From positions 1 through 17,809 of the forward strand of contig JAPSKG010000016.1 of assembly GCA_031177795.1 (NCBI GenBank): DNA of 17,809 nt, in the 5' to 3' direction. Under the pieces are notes generated by a model that made no database searches, was not told the DNA's origin, and was given only the letters and a program-made list of their open reading frames with translations. A program made the translations under genes and the position numbers. Source of the stretch: Domibacillus sp. (GTDB taxonomy: Bacteria > Bacillota > Bacilli > Bacillales > Domibacillaceae). Positions 7,065 through 13,958 of this stretch are shown here, in pieces. Numbering within the stretch: position 1 is the first letter of the stretch; each line of letters starts with the position of its first letter.

Positions 7065-8306
7065 GTGGAAAAACGAAGAGTAGTAATTACAGGTCTTGGA
7101 ATTGTTTCGCCAGTGGGAAATACAGTAGATGAAGCATGGAACAGCGTAACAACAGGGAAAAGCGGCATTAAACCGTTAACTCGTTTGAATGCAGATGACT
7201 ATCCGGCAAAAGTTGCGGCAGAAATCCGTGATTTTGATCCGGAACAGTTTATAGACAAAAAAGAAGCGCGTAAAATGGACCGATTCACGCAATTTGCAGT
7301 TGCTGCAGCAAAGATGGCTGTTGCAGATGCAAAGCTTGAGATCACTGATGAAAATGCAGCGCGTGTTGGTGTATGGGTTGGCTCCGGAATTGGTGGAATG
7401 GAAACCTTTGAAAGTCAGTTTAAAACTTTTTTAGAACGCGGATACCGCCGTGTAAGCCCGTTTTTTGTACCAATGATGATCCCGGATATGGCAGCAGGCC
7501 AAGTGTCCATTACTCTTGGGGCAAAAGGAGTAAACTCTTGTACGGTAACTGCTTGTGCTACAGGAACCAATTCGATTGGTGACGCTTTTAAAGTTATTCA
7601 ACGCGGCGACGCGGATGCCATGATTTCAGGTGGAACAGAAGCGCCAATTACCCAGATGTCTGTTGCTGGTTTTTGCGCAAACACTGCTTTGTCAACAAAT
7701 CCGGATCCTGCTACAGCAAGCCGCCCGTTTGACACAAATCGTGATGGCTTCGTTATTGGCGAGGGAGCTGGCATTATTGTATTAGAAGAGCTTGAACATG
7801 CAAAAAAACGCGGCGCGACTATTTACGCAGAAATTGTTGGCTACGGATCTACAGGAGACGCTCATCACATTACGGCACCAGCGCCGGAAGGAGAAGGCGG
7901 TGCGCGTGCGATGAAAATGGCCATTGATGATGCGGGCTTAAATCCAGCAGAAATTGACTACATTAATGCACATGGAACAAGCACTCCATATAATGATAAA
8001 TTTGAAACAGCAGCCATTAAAACAGTTTTTGGCGAGCATGCTCAAAATCTGGCTATTAGCTCAACAAAATCTATGACCGGCCATTTGCTTGGTGCTGCAG
8101 GAGGCGTAGAAGCAATTTTTACAGCTTTAGCAATTAAACATGATCTTGTTCCGCCAACGATTAATTTAACAAATCCTGATCCAGAGTGTGATCTTGACTA
8201 TGTACCAAATGAAGCACGCAACATGGAAGTGCGTGCGGCAATGAGCAACTCGCTTGGCTTTGGCGGCCATAACGCAACGATTGTATTAAAGCAATACACC
8301 GAGTAA
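7065..8306 (+). CDS. fabF: Beta-ketoacyl-ACP synthase II (FabF)
   Basis: FabF carries out the elongation condensations of fatty acid synthesis, joining malonyl-ACP to the growing acyl-ACP. GTG at 7065, about five bases after AGAGGTGA, gives 413 residues, the same as B. subtilis FabF; a GTG at 7056 lies within the ribosome binding site. The Cys-His-His triad is present: Cys164 in TACATGTNS, His303 in NAHGTST and His340 in GHLLGAAGG. The C-terminal SNSLGFGGHNA loop is conserved. It lies 24 bp after fabH with no terminator between and shares the FapR-controlled promoter. Nothing odd was seen. Confidence 0.96.
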   Translation: MEKRRVVITGLGIVSPVGNTVDEAWNSVTTGKSGIKPLTRLNADDYPAKVAAEIRDFDPEQFIDKKEARKMDRFTQFAVAAAKMAVADAKLEITDENAARVGVWVGSGIGGMETFESQFKTFLERGYRRVSPFFVPMMIPDMAAGQVSITLGAKGVNSCTVTACATGTNSIGDAFKVIQRGDADAMISGGTEAPITQMSVAGFCANTALSTNPDPATASRPFDTNRDGFVIGEGAGIIVLEELEHAKKRGATIYAEIVGYGSTGDAHHITAPAPEGEGGARAMKMAIDDAGLNPAEIDYINAHGTSTPYNDKFETAAIKTVFGEHAQNLAISSTKSMTGHLLGAAGGVEAIFTALAIKHDLVPPTINLTNPDPECDLDYVPNEARNMEVRAAMSNSLGFGGHNATIVLKQYTE

Positions 8307-8308
8307 CG

Positions 8309-8338
8309 AAAAAAACAAGCTACGGCTTGTTTTTTTTT
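8309..8338 (+). terminator. Intrinsic terminator after fabF
   Basis: ACAAGC (8315-8320), loop TACG and GCTTGT (8325-8330), extended by A/T pairing, followed by a T run. It lies just after the fabF stop. Confidence 0.85.
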
Positions 8339-8386
8339 ATTTTCTGCTGCATATACATACAGGACAAGCAGCGGGGGCGTGATAGT

Positions 8387-8575
8387 ATGTGGTTTATCGT
8401 TTTTTTAACAGGCTATGGCCTGGCAGTTGCAGGTGGCGTAACGTTTGTTATGTATATGAACTTAGTTGCTGCAGGTATGTCCTGGACAGATTACTTTTCT
8501 TTTGCGGCCAGGCGCCCAGAATGTTATTTATTTTTCCTTGGCTGGCTGCTCATTTTTTTTGGCTTAAAGGAATAA
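8387..8575 (+). CDS. Small hypothetical membrane protein
   Basis: ATG at 8387 opens a 62-residue frame preceded by GGGGGCGTGAT, a partial Shine-Dalgarno match. The protein starts MWFIVFLTGYGLAVAGG, with a hydrophobic segment over residues 2-24, a short amphipathic middle (SWTDYFSFAARRPECY), and a second hydrophobic segment (about 46-59) ending GLKE. It is predicted to span the membrane twice with both termini on the same side. I do not recognise a family. It lies between fabF and yjbA, with no convincing promoter of its own and only 56 bp to yjbA, so cotranscription with yjbA is possible. Confidence 0.65.
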   Translation: MWFIVFLTGYGLAVAGGVTFVMYMNLVAAGMSWTDYFSFAARRPECYLFFLGWLLIFFGLKE

Positions 8576-8631
8576 ATTAACGAAAACGTGACGATAATGT
8601 ACCCATAAAACGGTAATCAAGGAGGAATTTG

Positions 8632-9372
8632 ATGCTGTACCTTCATGATGTGTGGGTGAATTGGTTTGAGGGAGAGGAAAACGGCTGTAATGTATGTGCT
8701 TATCATGAATGGCGGAAAGATGACGGCATGATGCTTCTTGACCAAGTACCAGTCGTTATCCTGCGGAAAAATGACATGGATTTTTTCGAAAAAACAATTT
8801 GTGAATTGCCTGAAGAGTTGTTGAAAAAAGTGGAAAGCAAAGCGTTTATCCGAAAAGGAAGCAAACGGGAAATGATGGAGTATTGCTTTATCGCTTCAGA
8901 TGGAGACCGGACAATGGCAATCGATACAATGGGGTACCGTGTTCCCGTGAAGAAAAGCCGCATAATGCCACAGCATGAATTGATCGTGCGGGAAATGGCA
9001 GACTGCCATGCTGCAGAGCCATTTTACTTTCCTGATGCGGTTCAAAAAACATATAGTTTATCAGAGCCGTCGCCAGAATGGATGTATGGCTTAACAAGAA
9101 AAGAACGTCAGTTAAAGCAGTTATTATTGCTTGCGGTTGACCAGTTAATTGAGTCGGACAATGACCCTGCCTTAAAATACTGGTTTACTGAGTGGGCCCC
9201 GGAAAAGTATGAAGAAATCCGCAAGATGGATTGGGAAACGGCCGTGCAGGAATTTAGCGCTTCTATTATTGTCGGCTGGAGCCCGGCACATGAACAGCTT
9301 TGTGCCCAAATGATTAAAGGGCGGCCGTTCTTTGAAAAAATGTATGAGCAGGAAACAAGTGTTGCAAAATAA
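8632..9372 (+). CDS. yjbA: YjbA, UPF0736 (DUF3603) family protein
   Basis: This 246-residue soluble protein begins MLYLHDVWVNWFEGEENG and contains LTRKERQLKQLLL, RYWFTEW-like YWFTEWAPEKY and a C-terminal EQLCAQMIKGRPFFEKM. These are the hallmarks of B. subtilis YjbA, as I remember the family. The function is unknown; no catalytic motif or membrane segment is evident. ATG at 8632 lies six bases after AAGGAGG, while a TTG at 8629 would be only three bases from it. It neighbours trpS as in B. subtilis, but converges with it across a shared terminator. Confidence 0.88.
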   Translation: MLYLHDVWVNWFEGEENGCNVCAYHEWRKDDGMMLLDQVPVVILRKNDMDFFEKTICELPEELLKKVESKAFIRKGSKREMMEYCFIASDGDRTMAIDTMGYRVPVKKSRIMPQHELIVREMADCHAAEPFYFPDAVQKTYSLSEPSPEWMYGLTRKERQLKQLLLLAVDQLIESDNDPALKYWFTEWAPEKYEEIRKMDWETAVQEFSASIIVGWSPAHEQLCAQMIKGRPFFEKMYEQETSVAK

Positions 9373-9396
9373 AAAGGACCCCTGTGGGTCCTTTTT
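9371..9396. terminator. Bidirectional terminator between yjbA and trpS
   Basis: AAAAAGGACCC (9371-9381), loop CTGT and GGGTCCTTTTT (9386-9396) form a perfect 11-bp stem flanked by stop codons at 9372 and 9398. Confidence 0.9.
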
Positions 9397-9397
9397 A

Positions 9398-10390
9398 TTA
9401 TTTGCGTTTGCGTCCGAGACCCATCGCATTTTCCATTTTCTTTAAGGTTTTGCTTGCTGTAAAACGTGCTTTTTCGGCACCTTCATCTAAAATGCGGTCC
9501 AGTTCTTCCGAATCGATTAGTTCATTATAGCGCTTTTGTACGGGAGCTAAATGTTTCACTACTACATCTGCTACCGCTTGTTTAAAATCGCCATAACCTT
9601 TTCCTTCAAACTGGGCTTCAAGCTCAGCCACTGGAATGCCTTCAAGCGCTGAATAGATGGAAAGAAGGTTGGAAACGCCCGGCTTGTTTTGTTTATCGAA
9701 TTTTACCACTCCATCCGAATCGGTTACAGCACTTTTGATTTTTTTCTCAATTTGCTTTGGGCTGTCAAGGAGCGTAATAAATGATTTTTGGTTTGGATCG
9801 GACTTGCTCATTTTTTTAGTTGGTTCTTGCAGCGACATAATGCGGGCGCCTTCTTTTGGTATGCGCACTTCCGGAATTGTAAAAATATCATTGTATTTTT
9901 TATTAAAGCGTTCGGCCAAATCGCGCGTTAATTCAAGGTGCTGCTTTTGATCTTCGCCCACCGGAACTAAATCGGTTCCATAAAGCAGAATATCAGCAGC
10001 CATTAACGGAGGATATGTTAACAGGCCTGCAGAAACAGCTTCTTTTCCTGCTGATTTGTCTTTAAACTGAGTCATCCGTTCAAGTTCTCCAATATAAGCC
10101 ACACATTGAAGCATCCAGCCAGCTTGTGCATGGGCAGGCACTTCAGACTGAATAAATAGTGTCGCTTTTGAAGGATCAAGACCAACAGCTACATAAAGCG
10201 CTGCCAGACTGCGGATGTTTTTGCGCAGCTCCAGGCGATCTTGCTGAACGGTGATTGCATGTTCATCCACAATGCAAAAATAGCAATTATAATCTTCCTG
10301 TAGTTCAACAAACTGTTTTAAGGCACCAATATAGTTCCCAAGTGTAATGGTACCACTTGGCTGAATACCGGAAAAAATCGTTTTTTTCAT
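9398..10390 (-). CDS. trpS: Tryptophanyl-tRNA synthetase
   Basis: A class Ic aminoacyl-tRNA synthetase that charges tRNA-Trp. It has 330 residues, equal to B. subtilis and close to the G. stearothermophilus enzyme. The HIGH-equivalent motif is PSGTITLGN (11-19) and the KMSKS loop is at 193-197. The conserved substrate-pocket segments YPPLMAADILLY (Asp133) and VGEDQKQH (144-151) are present. ATG at 10390 has only a weak GAAGTGA about 12 nt upstream. The promoter close by leaves a leader of about 30 nt, too short for the T-box that controls trpS in B. subtilis. Confidence 0.97.
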   Translation of the reverse strand: MKKTIFSGIQPSGTITLGNYIGALKQFVELQEDYNCYFCIVDEHAITVQQDRLELRKNIRSLAALYVAVGLDPSKATLFIQSEVPAHAQAGWMLQCVAYIGELERMTQFKDKSAGKEAVSAGLLTYPPLMAADILLYGTDLVPVGEDQKQHLELTRDLAERFNKKYNDIFTIPEVRIPKEGARIMSLQEPTKKMSKSDPNQKSFITLLDSPKQIEKKIKSAVTDSDGVVKFDKQNKPGVSNLLSIYSALEGIPVAELEAQFEGKGYGDFKQAVADVVVKHLAPVQKRYNELIDSEELDRILDEGAEKARFTASKTLKKMENAMGLGRKRK

Positions 10391-10428
10391 TGGTTTAGTT
10401 CACTTCGTTTCATCTTATTATGTGTTTG

Positions 10429-10457
10429 ATTATAAACAAAACTAACTGAATATTCAA
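10429..10457 (-). promoter_or_regulatory. Sigma-A promoter of trpS
   Basis: On the minus strand: -35 TTGAAT (10457-10452), a 17-bp spacer and a consensus -10 TATAAT (10434-10429). The start is expected near 10421, about 31 nt before the trpS ATG. Confidence 0.75.
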
Positions 10458-10522
10458 GATGAGAGAGTGAGTGTCAAAGGAGGAAAAGCATTCATTTTCA
10501 AAAACCTCTTTATTTTGGTTAT

Positions 10523-10552
10523 TTGTTTAAATATTTAAAATATGTTTATACT
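10523..10552 (+). promoter_or_regulatory. Promoter candidate for yjbC-spx
   Basis: TTGTTT (10523-10528), 18 bp, TATACT (10547-10552), about 40 bp before the yjbC start and pointing away from trpS. Confidence 0.5.
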
Positions 10553-10592
10553 AGATGGGTAAGAAAAATACTGATTTACAAAGGAGAAATGC

Positions 10593-11183
10593 ATGAACTG
10601 GTATGAAAAGTTAAATCAATATTTCCCAATCGAAGAAATGAAATCAAAAAAACAAATGGAAATGCTGCTGAAAGAACGAGGCGACGTTTATCATAAAGAT
10701 GAAGGGCCCAATCATGTGCTTATTTACGTAGAGTTTAACGGGTTTGTTTTTGTCGACTATCTGTTTGTATCAAAGAAAGCACGCGGACAGGGCCTGGGCA
10801 AAAAGCTTATCAATAAATTAAAGTCGAAAAACAAACCGGTCATTCTCGAAGTCGAACCTGTCCAGTATGAAGATACAGACACGGAAAAGCGGCTCCGTTT
10901 TTATGCGCGAGAAGGCTTTCGGCATGCGTCAAAAATTGGCTATTGCCGGCGTTCGCTGGCTACCGGGCAAAAAACGGTCATGGAGATTTTATACTGGAGC
11001 CCAACGGAAGAAGATGAAGAAACAATTTATGAAGCGATGGTGAAAACATACCGGGATATTCATAAGTACAAAGACAAAGAAATTTACGGGGCTTCTTTTG
11101 CACCCGTTAATGAAACTCTTTCTTTTGAAAAAAGCCGGGAAGAAGATATTTTAGACCTGTACGATTCCACTGAAAAAATTTAA
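10593..11183 (+). CDS. yjbC: GNAT-family acetyltransferase YjbC
   Basis: This 196-residue protein is closely related to B. subtilis YjbC, which is cotranscribed with spx and induced by several stresses. The GNAT motif A lies in VSKKARGQGLGKKLI (acetyl-CoA pyrophosphate loop RGQGLG), after the strand FVFVDYLFV. A later strand (KPVILEVEP) and RFYAREGF form motif B. The C-terminal 80 residues (from about 125) are specific to the YjbC family. The acceptor substrate is unknown. ATG at 10593 has AAGGAG seven bases upstream. No terminator is seen before spx, so some spx message probably comes by read-through. Confidence 0.88.
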   Translation: MNWYEKLNQYFPIEEMKSKKQMEMLLKERGDVYHKDEGPNHVLIYVEFNGFVFVDYLFVSKKARGQGLGKKLINKLKSKNKPVILEVEPVQYEDTDTEKRLRFYAREGFRHASKIGYCRRSLATGQKTVMEILYWSPTEEDEETIYEAMVKTYRDIHKYKDKEIYGASFAPVNETLSFEKSREEDILDLYDSTEKI

Positions 11184-11205
11184 AAAATGCGCTTTTGACG
11201 TTTAG

Positions 11206-11233
11206 TTGACACATTCCCAGGGTACAATATGAT
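11206..11233 (+). promoter_or_regulatory. spx promoter candidate 1
   Basis: A consensus TTGACA (11206-11211), 16 bp and TATGAT (11228-11233). It lies after the yjbC stop and would give a leader of about 180 nt. Confidence 0.6.
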
Positions 11234-11260
11234 TGTAAAGAAAAGCACAAAATATTTTTA

Positions 11261-11269
11261 TGATATAAT
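11261..11269 (+). promoter_or_regulatory. spx promoter candidate 2 (extended -10)
   Basis: TGATATAAT combines TGn with a consensus TATAAT (11264-11269). No -35 hexamer is found at 16-18 bp. Confidence 0.45.
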
Positions 11270-11279
11270 AGAAATGCTG

Positions 11280-11317
11280 TTCAATCGATTGACATTTCAT
11301 GGTATACTACATATGTA
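11280..11317 (+). promoter_or_regulatory. spx promoter candidate 3
   Basis: Two overlapping readings are possible: TTGACA (11289-11294), 17 bp, TATGTA (11312-11317); or TTCAAT (11280-11285), 17 bp, TATACT (11303-11308). Either start point lies just before the leader helix at 11326. Multiple promoters for spx are known in B. subtilis, including ones under PerR and YodB control. Confidence 0.5.
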
Positions 11318-11325
11318 GCCGGTTG

Positions 11326-11422
11326 TTGAGGAGTTTCACTTAAATATGAAATCTCCATGAACGTTCAATTCCTCAAATTGACAGGTATTATACATTTTAT
11401 TTAAGGAGTGTGAATGAGGAAT
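11326..11422 (+). promoter_or_regulatory. spx leader with alternative RNA helices
   Basis: TTGAGGAGTT (11326-11335) can pair with AATTCCTCAA (11367-11376), ten pairs with one G-U. The same central segment, ATTCCTCA (11368-11375), is also a perfect complement of TGAGGAAT (11415-11422), which covers the first two bases of the spx start codon. A third hairpin, GGAGTTTCA (11330-11338) with TGAAA-T-CTCC (11347-11356), competes with the first. The complementarity is seen directly; a regulatory switch is inference. Confidence 0.4.
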
Positions 11423-11816
11423 GGTTACACTATACACATCACCAAGCTGCACATCTTGCCGAAAAGCAAAGGCTTGGCTGGAAGAGCACGAAATTCCTTA
11501 CGTGGAACGCAATATTTTCTCTGAGCCATTGAGCATTGATGAAATCAAAGAAATTTTGCGTATGACGGAGGATGGAACGGATGAAATCATTTCAACACGT
11601 TCGAAAATTTTTCAAAAATTGAATGTTGATCTTGAAACGCTTCCTCTTCAAGATTTGTTTGAATTGATTCGCCAAAACCCTGGCTTGCTTCGCCGTCCGA
11701 TTATAATGGATGAAAAGCGTTTGCAGGTTGGCTATAATGAAGACGAAATTCGACGCTTCTTACCGCGGAAAGTCCGCACGTTCCAGCTGCTTGAAGCACA
11801 GCGTATGGTTAACTAA
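11421..11816 (+). CDS. spx: Spx, thiol-stress transcription regulator of the ArsC family
   Basis: Spx binds the alpha subunit C-terminal domain of RNA polymerase and redirects transcription on disulfide stress. The 131 residues are the same in number as B. subtilis Spx and nearly identical in sequence. The redox switch Cys10-x-x-Cys13 (SCTSC) is intact, as is Gly52 in EDGTDE, needed for polymerase contact. The C-terminus is RMVN where B. subtilis has RLAN; this tail is read by ClpX. Spx is kept low by ClpXP with adaptor YjbH, which is also in this window (16079-16906). AAGGAG lies 12 nt before ATG 11421, a long spacing, with a second GAGGA directly against the start. A terminator follows. Confidence 0.97.
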   Translation: MVTLYTSPSCTSCRKAKAWLEEHEIPYVERNIFSEPLSIDEIKEILRMTEDGTDEIISTRSKIFQKLNVDLETLPLQDLFELIRQNPGLLRRPIIMDEKRLQVGYNEDEIRRFLPRKVRTFQLLEAQRMVN

Positions 11817-11824
11817 TTGACAAG

Positions 11825-11860
11825 AAAAATTCCTGCATAAACAAGCAGGAATTTTTTTTC
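11825..11860 (+). terminator. Intrinsic terminator after spx
   Basis: AAAAATTCCTGC (11825-11836) pairs with GCAGGAATTTTT (11845-11856) around an 8-nt loop, followed by more T. Confidence 0.9.
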
Positions 11861-11881
11861 TTTTTTCTTTCTCTTTTCCAC

Positions 11882-11910
11882 TTGAACAACTCAAAAAATT
11901 CAGATAAAAT
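11882..11910 (+). promoter_or_regulatory. Sigma-A promoter of mecA
   Basis: TTGAAC (11882-11887), a 17-bp spacer and TAAAAT (11905-11910). The start near 11917 gives a leader of about 128 nt in which I see no strong hairpin. A weaker TACAAT at 11968-11973 is an alternative -10. Confidence 0.6.
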
Positions 11911-12044
11911 GTGCAGACAGCCCTCTTATTTGGAGTCTTTCTATTTTCATTTACAGCGTGTTTATCATACAATAGAACAAAGGGATGGGGAGTTAGTTTT
12001 CCGCACACCCGTTAACCCCCTAAATGGAAGGGAGAGACCGCATT

Positions 12045-12686
12045 ATGGAAATCGAACGCATTAATGAAAATACGGTGAAGTTTTTCATTTCTTATGTTGA
12101 TATAGAAGAACGGGGCTTTGACCGCGAAGAGATATGGTATAACCGAGAACGCAGCGAAGAACTGTTTTGGGATATGATGGAGGAAGTACACGACGAAGAA
12201 GATTTTACAGTCGATGGACCTCTTTGGATTCAAGTGCATGCTTTGGACAAAGGCCTGGAAATTTTAGTTACACAAGCAAATTTAACAAAAGACGGCCAGC
12301 GGCTTGAGCTGCCGTTCACAAGTGATAAAATGGATGTAAACGGACAAATTGAAGATTTGCTTGAAGAACATTTTGACCGTTCGGAAGAAGACAATTCACC
12401 ACTTGATTTTGTTCTTTCTTTCCGTGATTTTGAAGATGTTATTTCGCTTAGCAACCGCGGCGGTCTGGATCATTTAACAACTTCCCTTTATGCGCACGAA
12501 AATCGTTACTATTTATTTGTAGAATTTGATGAAGAGCGCTTTCAAGAAGAAGATATTGATGATGCGCTAAGCATCTTGCTTGAATATACGCACGAATCCC
12601 GCATGACTATTCATACTCTTCAAGAATATGGAAAAAACGTTATGGCAGAAAACGTTTTTGAAACAGTTCGCCAATATTTTTCTTAA
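12045..12686 (+). CDS. mecA: MecA adaptor protein for ClpCP
   Basis: MecA binds substrates (ComK and Spx among them) with its N-terminal domain and presents them to ClpC, whose hexamer assembly it also drives through its C-terminal domain. The product has 213 residues; B. subtilis MecA has 218. The N domain is highly conserved (MEIERINENTVKFF, FDREEIWYNRERSEELFW), a short acidic linker (around 85-110) is the shortest and most diverged part, and the C domain contains LSFRDFEDVISLS and ENRYYLFVEF. ATG at 12045 follows AAGGGAG by about ten bases; an in-frame ATG at 12024 lacks a ribosome binding site. It has its own promoter and terminator. Confidence 0.95.
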   Translation: MEIERINENTVKFFISYVDIEERGFDREEIWYNRERSEELFWDMMEEVHDEEDFTVDGPLWIQVHALDKGLEILVTQANLTKDGQRLELPFTSDKMDVNGQIEDLLEEHFDRSEEDNSPLDFVLSFRDFEDVISLSNRGGLDHLTTSLYAHENRYYLFVEFDEERFQEEDIDDALSILLEYTHESRMTIHTLQEYGKNVMAENVFETVRQYFS

Positions 12687-12687
12687 A

Positions 12688-12721
12688 AAAACATCCTCTT
12701 GATTTTTCAAGAGGATGTTTT
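12688..12721 (+). terminator. Intrinsic terminator after mecA
   Basis: A perfect 15-bp stem (12688-12702 with 12707-12721, core ACATCCTCTTGA) with loop TTTT begins two bases after the mecA stop. It ends about 50 bp before coiA. Confidence 0.88.
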
Positions 12722-12773
12722 CTTTTCTATAAAAAAGGAATTTTTAGCTTGTAACAAAAAGGAGCTGGTTTTT

Positions 12774-13892
12774 ATGCTGGCGGCAGTTGATGCTGGCGGA
12801 AAACTTAAGATGCTAACTGGTCCTCAGTCAAAAGAAAATGCAATCCGCTTAAAAAATATTCCCCTTTTTTGCCCGCAGTGTGGCCAGCCGGTCGTTGTAA
12901 AAGCGGGAGATGTGAACATTCCGCATTTTGCCCACCGGTCTACGTTTTCTTGTAATTTTTTTTCTGAACCTGAATCACCCCGGCACCTTGCTGGAAAAAA
13001 TGACTTGTTTCAATGGATCACGAAAACACATCCTGCCACATTAGAAAGTGTACTCCCGGATGGAAAGCAGAGACCTGATATTTTATCGGAAAACATTGCG
13101 GTTGAATTTCAATGCTCAACTATTTCTGCCTCGCTTTTTCAAAAGCGGACTGACTACTATATAAAAAGAGGATTTATTCCTTTTTGGATATACGGCGGAA
13201 AACCTATTGAACGAAAAAGCAAGTTTATAAAGCTAACACCATTCCAGCGGCTGTTTTTACGCTATCATGATCAACTAGGCTTTTATTTCATTTGCTATTG
13301 CCCGGATGCAAAATTATTTACCATTTACGGACGGCTTGTTTTAGTTACTCCTACGCTTTTTGCAGCCGATCGGCTAAACATCCCCATTGAAAAAATGGTA
13401 TTTCCTCCGTCTGCTGCTTTTTCAACTAATTTTTCTTTTCAGCTTGAATGGTTTCATGATGAAAAGCGCAAATGGATCGATCATTCGCTGTATTATAAAA
13501 AAGCGCGCAGCCACCCTTTTTTTAAAGCTGTTTATAACTCAGGAGCCAATCCGTATTTGCTGCCTGAGCATATTGGCCTTCCAGTACGAAGTTCGCTTGC
13601 CATCCGCAACCATCCAATAGAATGGCAGTTTTATATTATGTTAGATAAAAAAAGAAGTTCAGCAGAAGAAATTATTCTTAGGCGCATCGAGCTTGGCCAT
13701 TTAAAAAAACAAAACCTGCCTCTTGCCGGCTCCATGACAGTAGAGCAAGCCGCAAAAGATTATGTAGAGCTGATTAATCAGATAGGGGAGGTACCGCTAA
13801 CTTCACAGTTTTCGATGATGGCCAAGCTGCAAAATGAAAAAGTTTTTCGAATTTCACATGAAAAGCAAATTCTTGATAAGCTGATTTTTTGA
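12774..13892 (+). CDS. coiA: CoiA-family competence protein
   Basis: CoiA acts in the cytosol on incoming single-stranded DNA during natural transformation, in or beside the RecA-DprA step. ATG at 12774, nine bases after AAAAAGGAG, gives 372 residues (B. subtilis CoiA is about 373). An N-terminal zinc-ribbon-like element has Cys33-x-x-Cys36 and HFAH (51-54). It is followed by a restriction-endonuclease-like core with E91, D102 (in RPDIL) and E111-x-Q113 (IAVEFQCS), a PD-(D/E)xK variant. The rest is a family-specific helical region. No promoter is obvious in the 50 bp after the mecA terminator. The pepF promoter overlaps its stop codon. No Com-box was searched for reliably. Confidence 0.92.
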   Translation: MLAAVDAGGKLKMLTGPQSKENAIRLKNIPLFCPQCGQPVVVKAGDVNIPHFAHRSTFSCNFFSEPESPRHLAGKNDLFQWITKTHPATLESVLPDGKQRPDILSENIAVEFQCSTISASLFQKRTDYYIKRGFIPFWIYGGKPIERKSKFIKLTPFQRLFLRYHDQLGFYFICYCPDAKLFTIYGRLVLVTPTLFAADRLNIPIEKMVFPPSAAFSTNFSFQLEWFHDEKRKWIDHSLYYKKARSHPFFKAVYNSGANPYLLPEHIGLPVRSSLAIRNHPIEWQFYIMLDKKRSSAEEIILRRIELGHLKKQNLPLAGSMTVEQAAKDYVELINQIGEVPLTSQFSMMAKLQNEKVFRISHEKQILDKLIF

Positions 13893-13917
13893 GGAGAAAA
13901 AGAAAGGAATATATAAT
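13889..13917 (+). promoter_or_regulatory. Promoter of pepF overlapping the end of coiA
   Basis: TTGAGG (13889-13894), a 17-bp spacer and a consensus TATAAT (13912-13917). The -35 contains the coiA TGA stop, so pepF can be expressed outside competence. Confidence 0.65.
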
Positions 13918-13958
13918 AAGGAAGGAGAATGGTTTATACATAAAAGGAGGTTTTTTGG

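Noticed and set aside
10525..10562. SigB promoter for yjbC (GTTTAA ... GGGTAA)
   Set aside because: The elements are 26 bp apart, too far for SigB (about 13-15 bp).
11882..12064. Plus-strand frame of 60 codons between spx and mecA
   Set aside because: It starts with the mecA promoter region, has no Shine-Dalgarno and runs into mecA in another frame.
13929..13943. Four-codon minicistron (ATG GTT TAT ACA TAA) before pepF
   Set aside because: Its GGAG is only one base from the ATG, and purine-rich sequence with ATG is expected by chance between the promoter and the real ribosome site.
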